45,985 bases of DNA from an uncultured Pseudomonadota bacterium (GCA_938004375.1 CALKWH010000352.1:1-45985), one strand, 5' to 3'; positions 9,822-19,618 are shown, counted from the stretch's first letter. Translations and numbers: made by a program. The notes: generated by a model from the sequence alone, not told the origin.

Positions 9822-10751
9822 ATGATCCCCGAACGAACGCCCCCCCCCGCCACCTCCCCCGCGCCCGACGAGCGGGCCGCCCTGGCGACCCGCGCGACAG
9901 TGCTGGGCTCGGTCGTCAACTTCGCGCTCACGGGGTTCAAGTTGGCCGCCGGGCTCCTGGGCGGCTCCGCGGCCATGGTGGCCGACGCCATCCACAGCCT
10001 CTCGGACTTCGCCACCGACCTGGTGGTGCTCCTGACCATGCGCATCACGCGCCGGCCCACCGACGCCGACCACGACTACGGCCACGGGAAGTTCGAGACC
10101 CTGGCGACCATGATCATCGGTGTGGCGCTGCTGCTGGTGGGCGCGGGCATCGGCTGGAGCGGGATCAAGACCATCCACGGCGCCACCCACGGGGAACCCG
10201 TCCCGATGCCCCACCTGATCGCGCTGGTGGCCGCCGCGGTCTCCATCGTCGTCAAGGAGTGGCTCTATCGCTGGACGGTGGGCGTGGGCCGCCGGATCAA
10301 CTCCTCCGCCGTCCTCGCCAACGCCTGGCACCATCGGTCCGACGCCCTCTCGTCCCTCGGGACCCTGGCCGGCATCGGCGGGGCCATCTTTCTCGGCCGG
10401 AGCTGGACCATCCTGGACCCCATCGCCTCGATCGTGGTCTCGTTCTTCATCCTGCGGGTGGCGCTGCAGATCTGCCACGGCAGCCTCAACGAAATGCTCG
10501 AGAGCGCGCTTCCCCCCGCGGACAAGGCGCGCATCCTCGAGCTGGCTCGCTCCGTCGAGGGCGTGGAGGATCCCCACAACCTGCGCACCCGGCGCCTGGG
10601 GAACAACATCGCCGCCGAGCTCCACGTCCGGGTGGACGCCGACCTGAGCGTGCGCGAGGGCCACCGCATCGCCTCGGAAGTGGAGCGGCGAATCCGCGCG
10701 GCCTTCGGGAACGACACGTTCGTGACCGTCCACGTCGAACCCCGGAAATAA
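9822..10751 (+). CDS. Cation diffusion facilitator transporter
   Basis: A 309-residue CDF family protein that exports divalent metals such as Zn or Fe/Mn in exchange for protons. Six transmembrane helices are visible from about residue 28 to 215. Metal-site motifs are present: ADAIHSLSDFATD in helix 2 (HxxxD) and the HDYGHGKFETLA loop signature; helix 5 carries NAWHHRSDALSS (HxxxD). The C-terminal cytoplasmic domain has ELHVRVDADLSVREGH, normal for the family. It starts 9 bases after the histidine kinase stop, so the two are probably cotranscribed, hinting that the kinase could sense a related signal. The metal cannot be assigned from sequence alone. Confidence 0.95.
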   Translation: MIPERTPPPATSPAPDERAALATRATVLGSVVNFALTGFKLAAGLLGGSAAMVADAIHSLSDFATDLVVLLTMRITRRPTDADHDYGHGKFETLATMIIGVALLLVGAGIGWSGIKTIHGATHGEPVPMPHLIALVAAAVSIVVKEWLYRWTVGVGRRINSSAVLANAWHHRSDALSSLGTLAGIGGAIFLGRSWTILDPIASIVVSFFILRVALQICHGSLNEMLESALPPADKARILELARSVEGVEDPHNLRTRRLGNNIAAELHVRVDADLSVREGHRIASEVERRIRAAFGNDTFVTVHVEPRK

Positions 10752-10771
10752 CCCCCCCCTCCGGTATCCAG

Positions 10772-10805
10772 ATCGAAATCGAAATCGAAATCGAAATCGA
10801 AATCG
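10772..10805. repeat. AAATCG hexamer microsatellite, five units
   Basis: Five perfect AAATCG units (10776-10805), entered by ATCG. They sit directly after the CDF gene, between convergent genes. A single further copy occurs near 10888. In translation they create spurious frames of alternating Ile-Glu or Asp-Phe. Confidence 0.9.
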
Positions 10806-10834
10806 GGATTCTCCGCACTTCGCGGGATCATTCC

Positions 10835-10879
10835 GGCGACTTTGTCGCCTACAACGGGACACCCTTTTGCGGGCGTCCC
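10835..10879. terminator. Tandem hairpins between convergent genes
   Basis: Two stem-loops lie between the CDF transporter and mglA: GGCGAC/GTCGCC with a TTT loop (10835-10849), and GGGAC-A-CCC/GGG-C-GTCCC with one mismatch (10856-10864 against 10871-10879). A T-rich run follows on the plus strand about 18 bases later. They could end transcription from either side. Confidence 0.45.
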
Positions 10880-10920
10880 TTGTTCCCATCGAAATCGTTT
10901 TTTCTTGACTTTTCGAGGGA

Positions 10921-11508
10921 CTACTTGCGCTTGCGCAGGTCCATCATGACGAGCTTGGCCACGGCCTTGAGGGTGCCGAAGACGCCGTCGCCGGTGGTGG
11001 CCACGGCGGAGAACTCGGGGACCTTGGTGGGGTTCAGGACCTTGCTCAACTCCTCCATGGGGGCGGCGTTGGGGAGGTCCTGCTTGTTGTACTGCACGAC
11101 GTAGGGCAGCGCGTCGAGGTTGTAGCCCTGCTCCTCGAGGTTCTCGCGCAGGTTGTCCAGCGACTCCATGTTCGCCTCCATGCGCTCGACCTGGGAGTCA
11201 GCCACGAACACCACGCCGTCGACGCCCTTGAGGATCAACTTGCGGCTGGCGTCGTAGAACACCTGCCCGGGCACGGTGTAGAGGTGGAAACGGGCCTTGA
11301 AGCCGTGGACGTCACCCATGCTCAACGGCAGGAAATCGAAGAACAGGGTGCGCTCGGTCTCGGTGGCCAGGCTCACCATCTTCCCGCGCGCGTCGGGGCT
11401 GGTCTTCTGATAGATGAACTGCAGGTTGGTGGTCTTGCCGCATAGGCCGGGGCCGTAGTAGACGATCTTGCAGTTGATTTCGCGGGAGGAATAATTAATG
11501 AATGACAT
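10921..11508 (-). CDS. mglA: Ras-like GTPase MglA
   Basis: Small cytoplasmic GTPase that sets the leading pole and controls motility in myxobacteria; in related non-gliding species it has other polarity roles. At 195 residues its length is typical. Motifs: P-loop GPGLCGKT (19-26), the TVPGQ switch II motif where Ras has DTAGQ, and NKQDLP for guanine recognition. The N-terminus [18 protein letters not shown] is the characteristic MglA start. It follows mglB by 11 bases on the same strand, the usual mglB-mglA order. Confidence 0.96.
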   Translation of the reverse strand: MSFINYSSREINCKIVYYGPGLCGKTTNLQFIYQKTSPDARGKMVSLATETERTLFFDFLPLSMGDVHGFKARFHLYTVPGQVFYDASRKLILKGVDGVVFVADSQVERMEANMESLDNLRENLEEQGYNLDALPYVVQYNKQDLPNAAPMEELSKVLNPTKVPEFSAVATTGDGVFGTLKAVAKLVMMDLRKRK

Positions 11509-11519
11509 GCGCCCGGCCC

Positions 11520-11993
11520 CTAGTCGTCATTGAAGAGGTTGTCGATGTCCTCATCGGTGATTTCCTCGAAGATCGAGGGTCTGGCCTGCTGATGCTCCTT
11601 GGCCGACATCGCGTCGAGGATGTCCTGGATATCCTTGGACGCCTTCTTGACCCGCAGCCGGACGAGCCCCAGGGAGGTCCGCTGGTCGAACAGGACCAGC
11701 AGGATCACGCGCTGGGCGACGATGGAGATGTGCACGTTGGTGTGCTCGCCCTCGTGGAACTGGCCGGTGAACTCCTTCTCGGCCAGCAGGCGTGCGATGC
11801 CGCCGGTGGCGGCCACGTTGCCCGCGGTCAGCGAGGAAAGCGAGGTCGTGTCGATGTTCTCGATTTCTCCGGAGGAGGCGATTTCCTGGCCGTTCTTGTC
11901 GATCAGCAGCACCGCCTTGGAGTTGGCATCCCGACACAAGCGCTCGACGATTTCCTGTATCTGCCGATATTCCTCCTCGTATAACACTTCCAT
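11520..11993 (-). CDS. mglB: Roadblock/LC7 GTPase-activating protein MglB
   Basis: MglB dimers act as the GAP for MglA and mark the lagging pole. The protein is 157 residues with the roadblock fold: an N-terminal helix ([11 protein letters not shown]), a strand with [32 protein letters not shown], and a C-terminal helix and acidic tail ([12 protein letters not shown]). The ATG at 11993 is chosen because AAGGAG lies about 8 bases upstream and matches the family start; a longer frame from 12026 adds only a hydrophobic stretch. First gene of the mglBA operon. Confidence 0.93.
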   Translation of the reverse strand: MEVLYEEEYRQIQEIVERLCRDANSKAVLLIDKNGQEIASSGEIENIDTTSLSSLTAGNVAATGGIARLLAEKEFTGQFHEGEHTNVHISIVAQRVILLVLFDQRTSLGLVRLRVKKASKDIQDILDAMSAKEHQQARPSIFEEITDEDIDNLFNDD

Positions 11994-12164
11994 CGAAAAT
12001 ACTCCTTGGGCAAATAAAACAAGCAATCCACGTCAACGACTGGTGCCAAGGTGTATCAAAGAACCATCTTGGACACAACCGAATTTTCACCCCGCTGGCG
12101 AAGAATCGGATTTCCCGGCAGCGGATCCGACCCGGGGGCCGCGCGCCCGGAAAAAACCTTGCCT

Positions 12165-12207
12165 TCCATTAGTAATGGATTGACTCCTCCCGCGAATTTG
12201 ATATAGC
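12165..12207 (+). promoter_or_regulatory. Extended -10 promoter with upstream palindrome
   Basis: TTGACT (12180-12185), 16 bases, then TATAGC (12202-12207) with TG one base upstream, an extended -10. Immediately before the -35 box is the palindrome TCCATT-AGT-AATGGA (12165-12179), a possible activator or repressor site. It would drive the HEAT-repeat operon from 12270. Confidence 0.5.
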
Positions 12208-12269
12208 GTAGCGCGTTCCCGAAAAGTGCAGCAACCTCACCGGGAACCCCGATTCATAGGAGTGAAGAC

Positions 12270-13094
12270 ATGCGAATCCTCTCTGTCCTTTCGGTCGTCC
12301 TGGTGCTCGCGCTCGGCGCCGCCCGGCCCGCCTCCGCGCAGAAGGCACCCACGAAAAACCTTCAGCAGGCGGATCTGAATTATTTGCTGTTCGTGATTCA
12401 AGGTGACAACTCCGCCGACGCCCTCGCGGCCATCGCCGAGCTGGGCAAGCGCAAGACGCCTGAGTCCCTGGAAATGCTCCAGATGCAACTGCTCCTGGGT
12501 TACCCGCCCGCCATGAGCAAGGCCATGATCCAGGCGCTCGGCGCCCGCAAGGACGCCCGCTCCATGGACACGCTGACGTTCTACACGCGCCACCGCGCCC
12601 CCGAGCTGCGGGCTGAGGCCCTCGTCGCCCTGTGCGAGCTAGACTTCGGCAAGGACGCCGCCCCCGTCAAGACCGTCAACGAGCTGCTGCTGCGCGCCCT
12701 GCGCGACTACGACGAGAGCGTGCGCCACAAGGCGGCCTGGCTGCTCGGGAAGCGCCGCGTCGCCGAGGCCGAGGAGCCGCTGCTCAAGTTGTTCGCCCGC
12801 GGATCGGCCCCCGCCATGCAGGCCCTGGGCTTCGTCGGCGGCATCCGGACCGCCCGCGCCCTGGCCCTCGCCATGGAGAACACCAAGACCTCCAAGGAAC
12901 CCCTGATCGCCACCATCGGGACGCTGCTGTCCCGGGACGACTTCGGCCCCGAACCAGTGCGCGTCCAATTGGTGCAGATCTTGGGCGACACCAACCTGCC
13001 CGGCGCACAGAACGTCCTGATGGTGTATCACGGCAGCGGCCCCGACGCGTTTCCGCGGTCCCGCAAACTCGCTTTCCAGATTCTCTCGAAATGA
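12270..13094 (+). CDS. Exported HEAT-repeat protein
   Basis: A 274-residue protein with a cleavable signal peptide (residues 1-23, ending ASAQ). The rest is repeated helical pairs such as NSADALAAIAELGKRKTPES, RAPELRAEALVALCELDFG and ESVRHKAAWLLGKRRVAEAE, typical of HEAT or PBS-lyase repeats used for protein binding. No enzyme motif is seen. AGGAG lies 7 bases before the ATG. Its stop overlaps the alternative start of the next gene (ATGA), and the next protein also carries HEAT-like repeats, so they probably work together in the periplasm. Confidence 0.8.
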   Translation: MRILSVLSVVLVLALGAARPASAQKAPTKNLQQADLNYLLFVIQGDNSADALAAIAELGKRKTPESLEMLQMQLLLGYPPAMSKAMIQALGARKDARSMDTLTFYTRHRAPELRAEALVALCELDFGKDAAPVKTVNELLLRALRDYDESVRHKAAWLLGKRRVAEAEEPLLKLFARGSAPAMQALGFVGGIRTARALALAMENTKTSKEPLIATIGTLLSRDDFGPEPVRVQLVQILGDTNLPGAQNVLMVYHGSGPDAFPRSRKLAFQILSK

Positions 13095-13102
13095 GGCGCA
13101 CC

Positions 13103-14950
13103 ATGAAAACTCTCGCCCGCAGCCTGTTCCTCTTCGTGCTCTTCGTCTCGGCCTGCAAGCCGCTGCCGCCGTTCCACCAGAACACCATGCCCAACGACTC
13201 GGGCAAGATCGCCAAGGCGGTCGACCGCGTCAACCTGCCACCGGCTGGTCCGATGAACGCGACCGGCGAACCCCTGGTCGTGTTCCAAGGCGCCAACCCC
13301 CGCACCGCCATCGCGGTGCAGGCCTCCTCCGGCAAGGTCCTTTGGAAGCAGCCCACCCCGGACGCCATTTCCCGCTACGTCATCGCCGGATCGCTGGTGG
13401 CCTACCTCGACCGCACCAAGGGGCTCACCGCCCTCGACGTGCGCACGGGCAGCCCGCTCTGGTCGGTCCCCATGCGCGCCCAGCAGACGTTCATGGGCCT
13501 AGCCGGTGCCCCCAACGGCAAGATCGCTTACGTCACGAACTTCAAGCCCGCCGGCGATCCCCTCAACCAGGTGTCCACCATCACCATCCTCGGCTCGGAC
13601 GGCAAGGAGATCTGGTCCCTCGAGGCCAACGGCCGCATGGGCCTGCCCCTGATGACCAACAACGTCGTGGTGGTGCCCTATCGCAACCAGCACCTGGTCC
13701 TGCTCGACACATCCAAGCCGCAGGAGCTCGCGCGCATCCTGATCCCCAAGGGCGAGGTCCGCTTCATGTCCGCCTCCTCCGAGGGCATCTTCTTCGGTGA
13801 CCGCCGGGGCATGTACCGGCTCGCCGACGACATCGTCGAGGCCGTCGAGAAGGCCCCGACCACCATGACCACCGACATCGCCAACGTCGAGTTCCGGTAC
13901 TCCCTGGACCGTTACGATCCCGTCACGGTGGACTACTCCGCCTACGAGGTCCGGTCCCTGCTGGCCTCCTGGACCCGCGGCAAGGGCGGCCGCGCCGCGC
14001 TCCAGGACGGTCGCTTCGTGATCCACATGTTCAAGTACTTCCTCGGCTTCTCCGTGGACGAGAAGTCCCAGGCCACCCTCCAGTGGGCGGTCATGCACCC
14101 CTACACCGATGAACTGATCGGCTCCACCGCCCAGAAAGAGTACGTCTTCTACGCCAAGGCCGACGGCTCCCTCGAGGCCCTGCGCCTCGCCACCGGCGAG
14201 CGCGTGTGGCGCACCGAGCCCCTGGGCATCCGCATGCGTGGCGCGACCTTCGACGTTGCCGGGCTCGTGCCGCCGACCGCGGCCGAGGTCGAGGCGCCGA
14301 TCCCGCTCCTGGACGCCCTGACCGCCATCGCCAATGACCCCGACTCGCGGTACCCCCTCGCCAAGCGCCTGGCCATCGACGCGCTGGCCGTGGTCGGCGG
14401 CGCCGGCGTGGGCCGCCTCATCAAGATGCTCACCAACCCCCAGAGCTCCCCCGAGCTTCGGGAGAAGGCCTCCCGCGACCTCATCGCCCGCCCGGATCCC
14501 AACGGCGTGCCCCTCTACCTGAGCCTGCTCCAGCAGCCCTTCGACTTCATCAAGGGGACCCGCCCGCAGGCCGTCGAGGTCATGGCGACCGTGCTCGGTG
14601 CCCTGAAGACCAAGGAGGCGGTGCCCACCATGCTTCAACTCCTGGCCCACCCCGACACCACCCAGAAGGAGCTGGTCGCCCTCACCGAAGCCCTGCTGGC
14701 CATCGGTGACAAGGCCATCATCCGTCCGTTCCGCGAGTTCCTGCTGGCCTACCGCGCGGATCCGGCCTTCGCCCAGGACATCCACGCCCTGCAGAAGATG
14801 GCCGAGGCCCTATTCCAGATCGGTGGCCCGGCCGAGCGCCAGGTCCTCGTGTTCCTGACCGAGGACGCGCGCACCCTGCCCCGCCTGCAGGAGTACATCA
14901 CGCGCATGTTCGAGGAGAGCCGGAAGGCCCCGAAACCCGCCAAGCCGTAG
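13103..14950 (+). CDS. PQQ-like propeller plus HEAT lipoprotein
   Basis: A 615-residue lipoprotein with lipobox VSAC at about residues 14-17. Residues about 55-390 form a PQQ-type beta-propeller-like region (AIAVQASSGKVLWKQPTPDA, LTALDVRTGSPLWSVPM, TILGSDGKEIWSLEANG, LRLATGERVWRTEP). Residues about 400-600 are HEAT-like helical repeats (AKRLAIDALAVVGGAGVGRL, TKEAVPTMLQLLAHPDTTQ). The ATG at 13103 has GAGG about 6 bases upstream; an in-frame ATG at 13091 overlaps the previous stop. The combination resembles BamB-like scaffolds but is not that family. Role unknown; probably a scaffold on the periplasmic side of a membrane. Confidence 0.8.
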   Translation: MKTLARSLFLFVLFVSACKPLPPFHQNTMPNDSGKIAKAVDRVNLPPAGPMNATGEPLVVFQGANPRTAIAVQASSGKVLWKQPTPDAISRYVIAGSLVAYLDRTKGLTALDVRTGSPLWSVPMRAQQTFMGLAGAPNGKIAYVTNFKPAGDPLNQVSTITILGSDGKEIWSLEANGRMGLPLMTNNVVVVPYRNQHLVLLDTSKPQELARILIPKGEVRFMSASSEGIFFGDRRGMYRLADDIVEAVEKAPTTMTTDIANVEFRYSLDRYDPVTVDYSAYEVRSLLASWTRGKGGRAALQDGRFVIHMFKYFLGFSVDEKSQATLQWAVMHPYTDELIGSTAQKEYVFYAKADGSLEALRLATGERVWRTEPLGIRMRGATFDVAGLVPPTAAEVEAPIPLLDALTAIANDPDSRYPLAKRLAIDALAVVGGAGVGRLIKMLTNPQSSPELREKASRDLIARPDPNGVPLYLSLLQQPFDFIKGTRPQAVEVMATVLGALKTKEAVPTMLQLLAHPDTTQKELVALTEALLAIGDKAIIRPFREFLLAYRADPAFAQDIHALQKMAEALFQIGGPAERQVLVFLTEDARTLPRLQEYITRMFEESRKAPKPAKP

Positions 14951-14965
14951 CGTCACGGAGCCCCC

Positions 14966-16510
14966 ATGGCCCTCGATTTCTTCACCAAACGCAAGATCCG
15001 CAAGGAAGCCAAGCAACTGGAACAGACGCTGCAGACCGAGGACCGCCCGGACCTGCGCCTGCGCCTGGCCGGCCTCTACCGCAAGCTCGACCGCGACGAC
15101 GAGGCCAAGTCGCAGTACCGCATCGTGACCCAGGCCTACCTCGACGCCGGCAAGCGCGGCCAGGCCGAGGCCGTGTGCCGCAGCGTGCTCGAGTTCTATC
15201 CGGGGATCGCCGAGTTCCAGCAGTTGTTCTCGACGATCACGGGCAAGAGCTTCGGCACCCCCGAGCCGCCCCCGCCCCCGCCCCCGGCCGGCGAGCCGTC
15301 GGCCGACGAGGACGTGGGCCAAATGATGAACCACTGGTCCGAACCCGAGGACCCGACGCCCATCGCCGACTACAACCAGATCAAGATGGACACCTGGCAG
15401 GACGAGAGCGATCCCGGTGCGCGCCGCATCCCCAGCCCACCCGCGGGCGTGCCGCGCATCGCGGCGACCCTCTCGGAGACGATCACCCACCGCTTCCCCA
15501 CCCGCGAGGACCGGCTGTCGTCCATCGCCAACGCCGGCGCCAACCGCAACGAGACCATCGACGTGTTCAAGGGCCAGGACGAGGACATGTTCTCCGCCGC
15601 CTGGGAGGACGATCCCACCAGCGACAAGACCCCGGACCGCTTCGAGGCGGCCGACGAGCTCGAGCCCGACGACGACTTCTGGACCACCGCCCCGCTCTTG
15701 CGCGAGCTCGACGCCGCCACCCGCGAGGCCCTGCGCGCGCAGGTGGCCACCGCCGCCTACGACCCCGGCACCGTCATCGTGCGCGAGGGCGATCCGGGCA
15801 GCTCGCTGTTCCTGATCATCGACGGCGAGGTGCGCGTGACCAAGCTTCAGGCCTCCGGCGAGGAGCTCGAGATCAACACGCTCAACGCGGGCGAGTTCTT
15901 CGGCGAGTTCGCGCTCCTGACCGACCAGAAGCGCCACGCCTCCATCACGGCCTCGACGCGCACCACCGTGCTCGAGATCTCCAAGAAGACCGTGCAGGAG
16001 ATCAGCAAGAAGTTCCCCGCCATCCTCGAGGTCATCAAGCGGTTCTACCGCCAGCGGCTGCAGGATCTGATGATCAAGAACCTGTCGTTCTTCAACCTCA
16101 TCTCCGAGGAGAAGCGCGCCCAGTACCTGGCCGATCTGCACTTCCACCGCTTCGGCGCCGGCACCCCCATCATCAAGCAGGGCTCCAAGGGCGGCGGCTT
16201 CTTCCTGATCCTGCTCGGCGAGGTCGAGGTGCTCGTCGAGGCCGACGACACGAACCCCGAGAAGATCCTGAGCGTGCTCGGCGAGGGCGAGTACTTCGGC
16301 GAGATGGCCCTCCTCAAGCGCAAGCCCGCCATGGCCACGGTGCGCTCGCGCACCTTCGTCGAGATCGTCCAGGTCCCGGCGAAGACCTTCTTCCAGATCC
16401 TCGCCGACCACCCGCCCATCTGGCGGCAGATGCAGGAAGAGGTCGAGAAGCGCCAGCTCCTCAACCACTACTTCATCTCCGGCCGCAGCAGCCAGTTGAT
16501 TTCGTATTGA
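14966..16510 (+). CDS. TPR and tandem cNMP-binding domain protein
   Basis: A cytoplasmic 514-residue protein. Residues about 1-95 are TPR-like helices (RLAGLYRKLDRDDEAKSQY, GQAEAVCRSVLEFYPG). A Pro- and acid-rich linker follows (about 95-230). Two cyclic-nucleotide-binding folds come next: domain 1 (about 240-365) with phosphate-binding cassette GEFFGEFALLTDQKRHAS, which keeps the Arg expected to hold the cyclic phosphate, and domain 2 (about 370-495) with GEYFGEMALLKRKPAMATV, where that Arg position is Ala, so it may not bind nucleotide. No DNA-binding or catalytic domain follows. It starts 15 bases after the propeller lipoprotein and ends the operon. Confidence 0.88.
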   Translation: MALDFFTKRKIRKEAKQLEQTLQTEDRPDLRLRLAGLYRKLDRDDEAKSQYRIVTQAYLDAGKRGQAEAVCRSVLEFYPGIAEFQQLFSTITGKSFGTPEPPPPPPPAGEPSADEDVGQMMNHWSEPEDPTPIADYNQIKMDTWQDESDPGARRIPSPPAGVPRIAATLSETITHRFPTREDRLSSIANAGANRNETIDVFKGQDEDMFSAAWEDDPTSDKTPDRFEAADELEPDDDFWTTAPLLRELDAATREALRAQVATAAYDPGTVIVREGDPGSSLFLIIDGEVRVTKLQASGEELEINTLNAGEFFGEFALLTDQKRHASITASTRTTVLEISKKTVQEISKKFPAILEVIKRFYRQRLQDLMIKNLSFFNLISEEKRAQYLADLHFHRFGAGTPIIKQGSKGGGFFLILLGEVEVLVEADDTNPEKILSVLGEGEYFGEMALLKRKPAMATVRSRTFVEIVQVPAKTFFQILADHPPIWRQMQEEVEKRQLLNHYFISGRSSQLISY

Positions 16511-16517
16511 TCCCTTT

Positions 16518-16542
16518 CCCCGGGTTGGTCCCCTACCCGGGG
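16518..16542. terminator. Hairpin between convergent genes
   Basis: CCCCGGGT (16518-16525) pairs with ACCCGGGG (16535-16542) around a 9-base loop. It overlaps the prfC stop codon (16533-16535) and follows the cNMP-binding gene stop by 7 bases, so it could serve both genes. No strong T tract follows on either strand. Confidence 0.5.
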
Positions 16543-18161
16543 ATACGGGCGCGGGCGCTGCGTCCCGGCTGCACGGCCGCGACGAACGTGAGGCCGGGGT
16601 TGGACTCCTCGGCGCGGCGCAGGTAGAACTCCGTCTCGAACAACAGCAGCGGGCGGCCCTCGACTTCCAGAACGCACGAACTGATGCCCGGGCGTTCGAA
16701 CTTCTCCGGGTCGAGCTCGCCCTCCACCCAGCGCGCGTGGCGGTACGGCAGGCGATCGAACCGGATCGAGGCGCCGTACTCGTCCTGCAGGCGGTACTGG
16801 GTGACCTCGAACTGCAGGACGCCCACGGCCCCCAGGATCGGATCGCGCTCCATGCGGTGACGGTCGTAGAACAGTTGGACCGCCCCCTCCTCGGACAACT
16901 GCTCGAGCCCCTTCTTCATCTGCTTGCGCTTCATCGGATCGGTCATGACGACCCGCACGAAGTGCTCGGGAGAGAAGCGGGGGATGCCCTCGAACTCGCG
17001 GGGTTCGCCCTCGCACAGGCTGTCGCCGATGCGCAGCACGCCGGGATCCCAAAGTCCGATGACGTCCCCGGACCAGGCCTCCTCGACCTGGACGCGATCC
17101 TGGGCGAAGAACTGGAACGACTTCGCCAGGGAGAGCTCCTTGCCGGTGCGGGCGTGGAGGACCGTCATCTCCCGGGTGAAGCGCCCGGAGCAGACGCGGG
17201 CGAAGGCGATGCGGTCCCGGTGGCGCGGATCCATGTTCGCCTGGATCTTGAAGACGAAGGCCGAGAACCCGGGCGCGTCCGGGGCCAACTCGCCCAGGCT
17301 CGTCTGCCGGGGTCGCGGTCCAGGCGCCAGCTCGACGAAGGCGTCGAGGAAGGGCTCCACGCCGAAGTTGGTCATCGCGCTGGCGAAGAACACCGGCGTG
17401 AGCCGGCCGGCCAGGAAGGCCTCCCGATCCCACGGGACGCTCGCGCCGTCGAGGAGCTCGAGCTCCTCGAGGAGCTGGTCGTGGGTCTTCGCGCCCACCT
17501 GGATCCGGAAACCCTGGTCCCGGACGTCGCCCACCTGCACGGGCGCCGGGAGGGCGCCGCCCGCGACGCGCTCGAACCGCAGCATCCGGTGGTGCAGGCG
17601 GTCGTAGACGCCCTGGAACGCCGAGCCGGCGCCCACCGGCCAAGTGTGAGCGTGGCAGGGGATGCCCAGCACCTTCTCGATCTCGTCGAGCAGGTCGAAC
17701 GGATCGCGGCCGACCCGATCCATCTTATTGATGAAGGTGACGATGGGGATGCCCCGCATGCGGCACACCTGGAACAACTTGATGGTCTGGGGCTCCACGC
17801 CCTTGACGCAGTCGATGAGCATCACCGCGCAGTCCGCGGCCGCCAGGGTCCGGTAGGTGTCCTCGGAGAAGTCGTTGTGGCCGGGCGTGTCCAGCAGGTT
17901 CATCCGCCGGCCGCGGTACTCGAACTGCAGCACGCTCGTGGAGATCGAGATGCCCCGCTGGCGCTCGAGCTCCATCCAGTCGCTGGTGGTCGCGCGGTCG
18001 TTGCGCCGCTGCTTGATGGAGCCGGCCAGATGGATCGCGCCACCGTACAGCAGCAGCTTCTCCGTGAGGGTGGTCTTGCCCGCGTCCGGGTGGGAGATGA
18101 TCGCGAAGGTGCGGCGCCGGGCGATCTCTTCGGACAGGCGGCTCGTGTCGTTGGGGTTCAT
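16533..18161 (-). CDS. prfC: Peptide chain release factor 3
   Basis: RF3 is a translational GTPase that recycles RF1/RF2 from the ribosome. The product is 542 residues from ATG 18161, near family length. GTPase motifs: HPDAGKTT (24-31), [13 protein letters not shown] (G3) and FINKMDR (G4). The downstream part has the RF3-specific SRFTREM-like segment ([20 protein letters not shown]) and the [11 protein letters not shown] motif. GGGAG lies upstream; an in-frame ATG at 18173 is possible but lacks a better site. Open frame continues further upstream but is not RF3-like. Divergent from argF. Confidence 0.96.
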   Translation of the reverse strand: MNPNDTSRLSEEIARRRTFAIISHPDAGKTTLTEKLLLYGGAIHLAGSIKQRRNDRATTSDWMELERQRGISISTSVLQFEYRGRRMNLLDTPGHNDFSEDTYRTLAAADCAVMLIDCVKGVEPQTIKLFQVCRMRGIPIVTFINKMDRVGRDPFDLLDEIEKVLGIPCHAHTWPVGAGSAFQGVYDRLHHRMLRFERVAGGALPAPVQVGDVRDQGFRIQVGAKTHDQLLEELELLDGASVPWDREAFLAGRLTPVFFASAMTNFGVEPFLDAFVELAPGPRPRQTSLGELAPDAPGFSAFVFKIQANMDPRHRDRIAFARVCSGRFTREMTVLHARTGKELSLAKSFQFFAQDRVQVEEAWSGDVIGLWDPGVLRIGDSLCEGEPREFEGIPRFSPEHFVRVVMTDPMKRKQMKKGLEQLSEEGAVQLFYDRHRMERDPILGAVGVLQFEVTQYRLQDEYGASIRFDRLPYRHARWVEGELDPEKFERPGISSCVLEVEGRPLLLFETEFYLRRAEESNPGLTFVAAVQPGRSARARIPG

Positions 18162-18405
18162 GGCGGCTCCCATCCAGGGGTGGGAAAACCCCGTGGACGC
18201 GGCACCGCCTATACCCCAGGGCGGCGCCGCGGGCAAGGCCAATCGTCGGACCGACGACGACCCCGTCCCCGCGCCGCGGCCGTCACCGGCCGTTTTCCCG
18301 GACCTCACGCGATATCTGTTGATCTTTTCCCCGTTTCTTTCTAAACGGTGGGAATCCCGGCCCCCGAAGGCAGGCCGGCACCATTCACCCACGGAGGTAC
18401 TTTCC

Positions 18406-19383
18406 ATGCCCATGAATCTACGCGGTCGCAACTTCCTCAAAGAGCTCGATTTCACCCCCGGAGAGATCGGCTACCTGCTGGATCTGGCCCGCAAACTGAA
18501 AGACGACAAGAAGGTCGGCATCCGCCACCGCCTGCTCGAGGGCAAGAACATCGCGCTGATCTTCGAGAAGCCCTCCACCCGCACCCGCTGCGCGTTCGTG
18601 GTCGCCTGCGTGGACGAGGGCGCCCACCCCGAATACCTCGGCAAGAACGACCTGCAGTTCGGCAAGAAGGAGAGCGTAAAGGATACCGCCCGCGTGCTGG
18701 GCCGCATGTTCGACGCCATCGAGTTCCGCGGCTTCAGCCACGACACCGTCGAGCAGCTCGCTCAGTGGGCCGGCGTGCCCGTGTGGAACGGCCTCACCGA
18801 CCTGTGGCACCCCACCCAGATGCTCGCCGACTTCCAGACCGTCATCGAGGAATTTGGCTCGCTCGCCGGCGTGGGCTTCGCCTACGTGGGTGACGGCCGC
18901 AACAACGTGGCGCGCTCGCTGCTGGTGGGCGGCGCCAAGATGGGCATGGACATGCGCATCGTGAGCCCGCGGGACCTGTTCCCCGAGAAGGAGCTCGTCG
19001 ACACCGTGAAGAAGATCGCCGCCGAGACCGGCGGGAAGATCACGATCACCGACAAGATCGCCGCCGGCGTGAAGCACGCCAAGGTGCTCTACACGGACGT
19101 GTGGGTCTCCATGGGCGAAGAGGCCGTGTGGGCCGAGCGCCTGAAGAAACTGCGCCCGTTCCAGGTCAACCAGAAGATGCTGGACATGACCGACGAGAAC
19201 GACGTCATCTTCCTGCACTGCTTGCCGGCGTTCCACAACCACGACACCGAGATGACCAAGACCGAGGGCGCCCTGGAGGTCTCCGAGGAGGTCTTCGAGG
19301 GTCCGCACTCCCGCGTCTTCGACGAGGCCGAGAACCGCGTCCACACCATCAAGGCCGTCATGGTCTCCACGCTCGGCGCGTAA
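18406..19383 (+). CDS. argF: Ornithine carbamoyltransferase
   Basis: Transfers the carbamoyl group to ornithine giving citrulline, in arginine synthesis (or catabolism by the arc pathway). The 325-residue protein has the carbamoyl-phosphate motif STRTR (57-61), the LWHPTQ motif, and [12 protein letters not shown] (from 271) with the catalytic Cys. CGGAGGT precedes the ATG. No other arg gene is adjacent, so anabolic use is assumed, not shown. Two extragenic hairpins follow. Confidence 0.95.
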   Translation: MPMNLRGRNFLKELDFTPGEIGYLLDLARKLKDDKKVGIRHRLLEGKNIALIFEKPSTRTRCAFVVACVDEGAHPEYLGKNDLQFGKKESVKDTARVLGRMFDAIEFRGFSHDTVEQLAQWAGVPVWNGLTDLWHPTQMLADFQTVIEEFGSLAGVGFAYVGDGRNNVARSLLVGGAKMGMDMRIVSPRDLFPEKELVDTVKKIAAETGGKITITDKIAAGVKHAKVLYTDVWVSMGEEAVWAERLKKLRPFQVNQKMLDMTDENDVIFLHCLPAFHNHDTEMTKTEGALEVSEEVFEGPHSRVFDEAENRVHTIKAVMVSTLGA

Positions 19384-19403
19384 GACCGGTTTCGAGCCCA
19401 CAA

Positions 19404-19468
19404 CCCCCCGTAGCCTGCGAAGTTGCTCGACCGGGGACGGTCGGCGCAACCCGGCAGGCTACAGGGGG
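19404..19468. repeat. Large extragenic hairpin after argF
   Basis: Three nested stems: GTAGCCTGC (19410-19418) with GCAGGCTAC (19454-19462), GTTGC with GCAAC (19422-19426/19446-19450), and CGACCG with CGGTCG (19428-19433/19438-19443), with a GGGA loop and flanking C5/G5 runs. It can act as a transcription stop and shares its GTAG...CGACCG layout with neighbouring palindromes. Confidence 0.8.
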
Positions 19469-19494
19469 CTAGCATAAACTGGAAACATGCCTGC

Positions 19495-19535
19495 CCCGGG
19501 TAGCTCGCCGACCGAGAACGGTCGGGCTACCCGGG
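19495..19535. repeat. Second extragenic palindrome
   Basis: CCCGGGTAGC (19495-19504) pairs with GCTACCCGGG (19526-19535); the inner CGACCG/CGGTCG pair (19509-19514/19519-19524) closes an AGAA loop. An A-rich run follows, so it is not a standard plus-strand terminator. It belongs to the same palindrome family as 19404-19468. Confidence 0.75.
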
Positions 19536-19559
19536 AAAAACATCAAAAGAAAAAACAGC

Positions 19560-19588
19560 TTGACGCCCGTGTTTTGGTGCGCTATGTA
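19560..19588 (+). promoter_or_regulatory. Promoter of the ABC-GntR operon
   Basis: TTGACG (19560-19565), 17 bases, then TATGTA (19583-19588). It ends exactly where the 30-bp operator begins, so repressor binding would cover the transcription start. Confidence 0.6.
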
Positions 19589-19618
19589 GCTAGTGTGCTA
19601 GTTCACTAGTACACTAGC
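19589..19618. promoter_or_regulatory. 30-bp palindromic operator
   Basis: Every position pairs with its partner except the one at 19597/19610 (G against T) and the central T/C. The outer half-sites are GCTAGTGT and ACACTAGC; the inner ones CTAGT and ACTAG. It lies between the -10 box and the GGAGG ribosome site at 19620. The operon encodes a GntR/YtrA regulator at 21277, so autoregulation is the natural reading. Confidence 0.7.

Noticed and set aside
10772..10805. Hexamer array considered as a CRISPR or protein-coding repeat
   Set aside because: Units are contiguous six-base repeats without spacers, and lie between two convergent genes; the Ile-Glu or Asp-Phe frames are artefacts.
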